A stretch of 64,000 nucleotides of DNA from Penium margaritaceum. Taxonomy: Eukaryota > Streptophyta > Zygnematophyceae > Desmidiales > Peniaceae. Position numbers and translations under genes: made by a program. Location of the stretch: NCBI GenBank assembly GCA_023375785.1, contig SZWC01000569.1:195531-259530 (forward strand). Reading direction: 5' to 3'. The notes beneath the pieces are model-generated. The model was not told where the DNA came from. It ran no database searches and saw only the letters and a list, made by a program, of their open reading frames with translations. Positions within the stretch are counted from its first letter, which is position 1. Each line of letters begins with the position of its first letter. Below are positions 59,101-64,000 of this stretch, piece after piece.

Positions 59101-61800
59101 GAGGCAGTCAATAGGACGTGGAGCGGTAAAGGTGGCGGCATCAAGACCGTTGGTAGGAAGCATACAAAGCAGGCTCTTAATGGCGACAATATGAATATGG
59201 CATAACTGGCAATGCAGCAGCTGCGCATATGCAATGGAAAGGGAGTGAGCAACATGAACATGAGTAGAAGTGCCAGGGGTAGTGGCAAAGGAGGGAACGT
59301 GGAATATGCAACCACATCGGGTACTCTATAGCAAGATGCAGCCAGAAGTACAATGAGGGATGGAGGCAATAGAGTGGCTAGAGCAGAATTCCACGCCCTA
59401 GTCATTGAGCGTTATAATAAAGATAAGACTCAACTCAAGAGAGGGAACACACAGCACATTAGGCAAGAACATTTCTCCTTTGGTTGCCACAAAGCAAACG
59501 ACCTCAATGCCCTCAACTGGAAGGAGTTGGTTGGAGCCAGTGCGAAGAAAATGGACAAAGCTAACAGGACCAAGCGAGAAAAACAAGGAACACAACGAAT
59601 TCATGTGGTGCATGGCCCTGGAGTCAAGGATCCAAAAGCTACCCGACACGCGAACGATGGTAGGGTTACGACTGACTATGGCAACAATTGCGTTCGGCGG
59701 AATAAGCTGACCACAAGCTGTGAGATAAGGAGGCAAGCGGACAAACTCCCACTCCTCAATCCACAAGACATCATTAGGAGGACACTCCTGGACGTAACTA
59801 GATAAAGAATCACGCAAGGCGCCATCAATAGCACGCTGAACTATCTCCAAATCCGAACACCCACTCTCACCTCCGTCATCACATAGATGACGCTGGCGGT
59901 CGTCATCAGGCGGGTCAGGAGTGATGACAACACTGGAGGAGGGTACCATTGGGTCGAGCACGAATGAGGGCACAGAAAACACCTGCAGACTCAGTATCGA
60001 TCGGAACAAAAGGGGGATTGGCTAAGGGATTTGGTTCATGGTAGTTTTCCTAAAGTTGTTCACCTTGTGTCCATGCATTGAAGCAAACTTCCCAGGAAGA
60101 GAAGGTGAGGTTAGACATGAAATCAGGCGGTGCTGAGTCAAAGTGAGGTTTGTGATGCGGGGGCAATGTGAGTGCCTTGGGGACAGCTGCACCTGTAGTG
60201 GCGACGGCAAGAGAGTCAGACGTGAGAGAGCCAGAGGCATTAGATGTGGAAGTGGGTGAAGTGTAGAATGGAACAACAATACCAGCAATTGTGGAGGCAG
60301 AGGGCGTGGAGCGTAGTGCATGCTGTAGGCAGTTGAGGACCAGGTTTGCTATGTGGTTAGCAAAGTTTTCCTGGTAAGCTTATTTGTTGTGTAGTTTCTC
60401 CTCTACATTGCAATATGCTGTGAGTGCTGCTTGAAGAGCAGCTCGCGCTCGTTGCAACTCTGCGTGCAGTGCGATGCAGTGATCATCATCAAAAGGCATG
60501 ATGAACAGGTGAAAACTCTGCTAGAGAAATTTTGACAGAGTTTCCCCTACCCCAATGGGCTTGGGAATGTATGGTAGGAGTGGCACTCAAGGTAATACTG
60601 TAAAGCAACAGACATGAACACACAAACACGGCCACACAAAGAGAAAAGGGGGAGAGGGGTCCAGAAGGCGAGTATGCCAAGGTCACCAGAAGTAGCAGCA
60701 CAAGGCAAACAAAGATGGAAGCACAGCTGCTGCTGAATCTGCGATGTCAGCTACAGACAAAGATGTAGAAAGAATGAGACAAGTGATCCCAATCAGAGTT
60801 GCACCAACGAGGGTGGAGATGGCCATGGCTCTGATGACAAAGACGCGAACGTAATGGCCAAGGATTGATGACACGGCTACAGAGGAAAATTGGGTTGTAG
60901 AGGAATGAATGGAGATGATTGCACTAAAGAGGACAGTGGCTGCTCCCGCTACTGCTACTAAGTCAGCTGCGGCGGCAACCAGTATGGCAATGTTGACTGC
61001 GGCTGCTGTAAGATGTCCCTGACCGATTCCATCAGCTACATAACTGTCAATGGCCCTACCAACAGCAATGTTGGCAAGGGCATGTGAAGCACATGCTATG
61101 GCAGTGAAAGTAGAGGAGGCAATAGCAGTAGAGACAAGCGCAACTTCTAATTCAGAAAACACATGAGAGGATGTAGATGAGGCTGTTGCAGAGCCTGAGG
61201 CTGCTAGTGATGTAGTAGGACGAGGAGCGAAAGATCTAAGGGTTGTTGTTAGTGTTGTTGGTGCTGCTGGTGCCGCCCCTTCAGGGGTGACATACCGACT
61301 CTGTCTACGCGTCCTACGCGTAATGGGAGGGCTTACAACTGATTGAGGAGGATACTGATCTCGTAGAGACCCCATGGCTGGCGTGTTCTGCACAATTGGC
61401 AAGTCATCCAAAACAGACGGGTAGTAGGTGGCAAACTCGGCTGCAACCACACAAGTGTAATCAGTTATGGGGTTGCAGTCCCTTCTACGGTAGTACCATG
61501 GGCTCTAATGAAGGCGACGAGACCACACCTCGTACTCCGCCCGCTCCTTGTAGTTTGTGACCTCCTCTGTGATGCAAAAAGACTCACGTGTAGCAGCCGG
61601 AGAGGTAGGGATCAGCTCTGTCAAAGGCAAAGAATCTAGAGTGGCGACAACGGTAGCAAATGCGGTTGCTACTACTATTGAGGCGCAAAATTGCTGGGTT
61701 GTGGGAATGGCTGAGTTATAAAGTTGTGTGGCTATCACGTTGTCGAGGGGCAAGAAGCTGAAGGTAGGAGTGCCTTGGTGCTGCAATGCCACAGAGCTCT
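56103..61800 (-). pseudogene. gag-pol coding relic of element C (main part)
   Basis: From right to left: gag at about 61790-60000. Within it is YYPSVLDDLPIVQNTPAMG near 61420, matching A's YFQSASDDSPTVQNAP, and an Ala-rich stretch at 61200-60700 longer than A's. The gag-protease spacer and protease region lie at 60000-59400. The integrase is at about 59400-58650 and its C-terminal part at 58573-58257 (AFSKAWRFWDPNRARVVQSRD). A spacer and the start of RT follow at 57814-57317 (SGRKLKPGRKVNMYNARLTTKGFSQ). RT and RNase H run from 57200 to 56103 (LDKSQQGELVDITDYLS). Fossil with many breaks; part is repeated around the gap at 56318. Confidence 0.8.
56124..56605. repeat. 194-bp duplication around an assembly gap
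   Basis: 56124-56317 and 56412-56605 appear identical, with 94 N between them. Element A has this sequence only once. An assembly artefact is the simplest explanation. Confidence 0.9.
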
Positions 61801-62349
61801 AGGGCCAAAGAGCGGCTGAACTGTGCGGTAGCAGAGTTGTGCAGCTACTGAGTTGCACAGCTGCGTGGCCAAGGATATACTGGGCAGTAAAATTGTAGAG
61901 CTACAAAAGAGCAGAACCGCAGGCTGCGGGTTGCGGGCCGTGGAGCTGTGGATCAGGCCCGGACAAGAGTTAATTTTGACCAAGTGAGGCAAGACTCCGT
62001 GGTTGAGGAGCTCTAAAGTTGCAGAACTACAGAGTTACATAGTAGTAGAGCTGCTGATTGCGAAGAATGCGGAGTAGCAGAGGTGCAATGCTGTGGAGAA
62101 TGCAGAGGTGCGGAGTATAGATCTATAGATCTGCGGGTCTGTATGACTGTAGAATTTCAAAACTGCAATGAACCGAGAATAAAATGTCTCCGCTGTGCCA
62201 TGACGTAGTGCTCCCATGAATCAGAGCTACAGAGTTGTGGTGCAAGCACGTGGGAGACGTCGCGGCTGCAAAAATGTCCCCGTGAATGTTGCTTGCATCA
62301 TACCACGTGAGGCCTTGGGTCAAAGGAGAGGAAGGGGGTTATCCCTCCT

Positions 62350-62360
62350 GCTCTGATACT
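62350..62360 (-). promoter_or_regulatory. Primer-binding site of element C (tRNA-iMet 3' end)
   Basis: The minus strand reads AGTATCAGAGC directly after the LTR end (CCTCCTACA), close to TGGTATCAGAGC. Confidence 0.75.
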
Positions 62361-62637
62361 TGTAGGAGGTGCTAGTTATGAGCTTAAACTACCTAGTATG
62401 CAAGAGAACACACTAGGCCGCTTTGGCGTCAAGGACAAGGCGTTACAATCCTACTCTAAGGCACATCTGCACATGATGGAGCTCCCGCCAATCTTGTACC
62501 CGGCAGAAGCACGAGAGATGCTCAGTCCACTATGTGTGCACCTTGAGTTCCATGTCACTAGAGTCACCTACAGTGATGATGTGTGTACATGGGCAAAGGC
62601 AAGAGCTCACATGCGTATCTTTTTAGCACAACCAACG
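62361..62637 (-). repeat. 5' LTR of element C (short form)
   Basis: About 277 bp running TGTAGGAGGTGC...ACCAACG. Both ends match the 634-bp LTR at 51364, but the middle block shared by LTRs A, C(3') and E is not present here. Confidence 0.75.
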
Positions 62638-64000
62638 GTGTCTGCCTGCCGAAACATATAAACTAAACAAGGGGGTTTGCGTGTGGGGAGAAAAACAAGG
62701 AGGTCATTACTTACCCGGGATTCTCGCGTGGGAGCGAGGATTACGAGGGGTGTTGACATGTCCCACTTTGCTTTGCTTGATTAACGGCGCATGCCGCTTA
62801 TCAAGCATGGTGAAGCAAGTGGGTTATCTAGGTTTTTGTTCGAACTACCGGATAGGAGAGTCTTTTTGCAAGCACCGGGTAGGGCGTTCCTCACCCCCTT
62901 GTCAAATTGGTAGAAGGGTTATTACACCCTTGACGGGCTCATCAATTGGTAACCTTTATTAGCCATGAGGGACTCTGTAAGCACACGGGACAGCGTGAAA
63001 GCTGTGTGACAATTGGTGGTGGTTGGGACCACCACATATTGGTCCTGCACGTACGATTGGGTCTGCATCAGGGATGTGCACGACCATTGACATGAATGAG
63101 TGGTCATACAAGCAACGCAAATGGATGGGGACGGCTCACATCATAACATGATCAAGCAAGCACGTGCAAAGAATAGCAACGGTTGGACTAGAGAGAGGCA
63201 TAACGTCTCCTTGGCTTAAACAGGTTTGCATGAAGAGATAAAGGACAAGTGAGAGGTAGATATAGAAAGTTATTATGGCGTATGGCACGCGACAAACACG
63301 GCAATGTCCGTTTGTCCTAAAAATCAAGTAAAAAGCCATTTTTTTGTGGTAACTCTACATCCAGTCATCTTAATGCAAAACTTTGTGATCCTTTGTATGC
63401 GGAGTTTGGAGCCGGACACATCGATTGGAGATTTAGTGGAAGGCATGCACATTGGGCTCAAAAGCGAGTCTGTCAAGAAAAAACATAAAGGCTACAGAGT
63501 GTCCCATGACGCACTCGGGATGTCGTGCCAGCTCTCCGAAAGTAGTTGATAGGCGGGTTCACCATCTGACGGTGCTCCAGCGTTAACTACGTCCGCATCA
63601 ATGATATGCACAAGCATGAACACAGCGTAATGGTCACAGTTTGTTGCACACATAGACGAGGAAGAAGTACATCACAATAGAATGAACGTGGCATTTTAGG
63701 ACGTAGTTGTAGATGACATGTTCGACTTGTTGCATACGAGTGAGGCAGCTGTGACTACTTCATGAACATTTTGTAGTTAGCGATGAGAGGCGCGAGGGAA
63801 CAAGTCACAGTCAGGAGTACACCGCACGGAGCGGCCATGGACATGGATTGCTTCACTTTGGCAACAGAAACGTGACAAGAGAGTGAGAGAGTCAAGTGGA
63901 TGGACAAGCGTAAGGCTCCCCCACCGTCGGATGATTTGAGAGCTCACCTTTGATTGTGGGGTTTAGACCACGGCGTGACTTGACCTACGTCCCTTCCACC
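62638..64000. other. Unassigned right flank
   Basis: No gene or element is recognised. A 30-nt imperfect palindrome lies at 62776-62805 and a short hairpin-like 'ggtggtggttgggaccaccac' near 63013. The best open frame (63304-63549, 81 aa) has no recognised domain. Confidence 0.35.

Larger units (their letters stand above)
51364..62637 (-). mobile_element. Element C: Ty1/copia fossil, group 1, split by nested element N
   Basis: Minus-strand copia element about 7.6 kb long without the insert. It has a 5' LTR at 62361-62637, primer site at 62350-62360, gag (about 61800-60000), protease region, integrase, RT, RNase H, polypurine tract (51998-52008) and 3' LTR at 51364-51997. A plus-strand element (52388-56097) sits inside the RNase H part, and C's sequence resumes on both sides. 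It is homologous to A throughout. It is broken, with many breaks, and therefore old, and it is older than N. Confidence 0.85.

Noticed and set aside
62776-62805. 30-nt palindrome as a terminator or recombination site
   Set aside because: Imperfect, single occurrence and no linked gene or element.

Overview
The window looks like gene-poor, repeat-filled nuclear DNA from a large eukaryotic genome, most likely of the green-plant lineage. Reasons: nearly all recognisable coding sequence is Ty1/copia-type gag-pol; the primer sites match plant initiator tRNA-Met at either its 3' end or its anticodon arm; and no host gene, rRNA or tRNA can be supported. A charophyte alga or early land plant would fit, but this is inference from texture, not from a marker gene. 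Gaps of N lie at 12816-13016, 42049-42620 and 56318-56411, with single N at 33841 and 48483.

Layout: 1-870 carries a diverged repeat that reappears reversed at 46431-47220. Element A (870-7700, minus) is an old copia copy. 7700-9050 is unassigned but holds a 97-bp inverted repeat. F (about 9050-11280, minus) is a worn copia relic. E (11781-12424) is a lone LTR, followed by a (TG)n tract with a gap. D (13404-16253, minus) appears to sit in the 5' LTR of B (16259-21710, plus). G (21750-23310) is a gag relic. H (from 23389, plus) is followed by I (26444 to about 32150, minus) and by an RT/RNase H relic (32550-34350) that may be the rest of H. 34400-40429 is mainly non-coding, purine- or pyrimidine-rich DNA with tandem repeats and a (TCA)n tract. 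J (40430-44816, plus) is the youngest element, with a perfect 5-bp target duplication. 44822-47220 is an unassigned relic ending in the dispersed repeat. L is a 5' LTR fragment near 47646, and M (48794-50240, minus) is a copia relic. C (51364-62637, minus) is a long copia copy split by a nested plus-strand element N (52388-56097). 62638-64000 holds nothing recognised.

The copia copies fall into two groups. Group 1 (A, C, D, L) has the usual primer site for the 3' end of initiator tRNA-Met. Group 2 (B, H, I, J, N) has, exactly 2 nt after the LTR, a 15-nt site whose consensus is complementary to the anticodon arm of the same tRNA, the half-tRNA arrangement known from Drosophila copia and yeast Ty5. 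All elements are fossils with breaks except for pieces noted. I found no intact new system; the most interesting items are the two primer strategies, the tRNA-like A and B boxes in J's LTRs, the 97-bp inverted repeat, and three assembly-type duplications joined at N.
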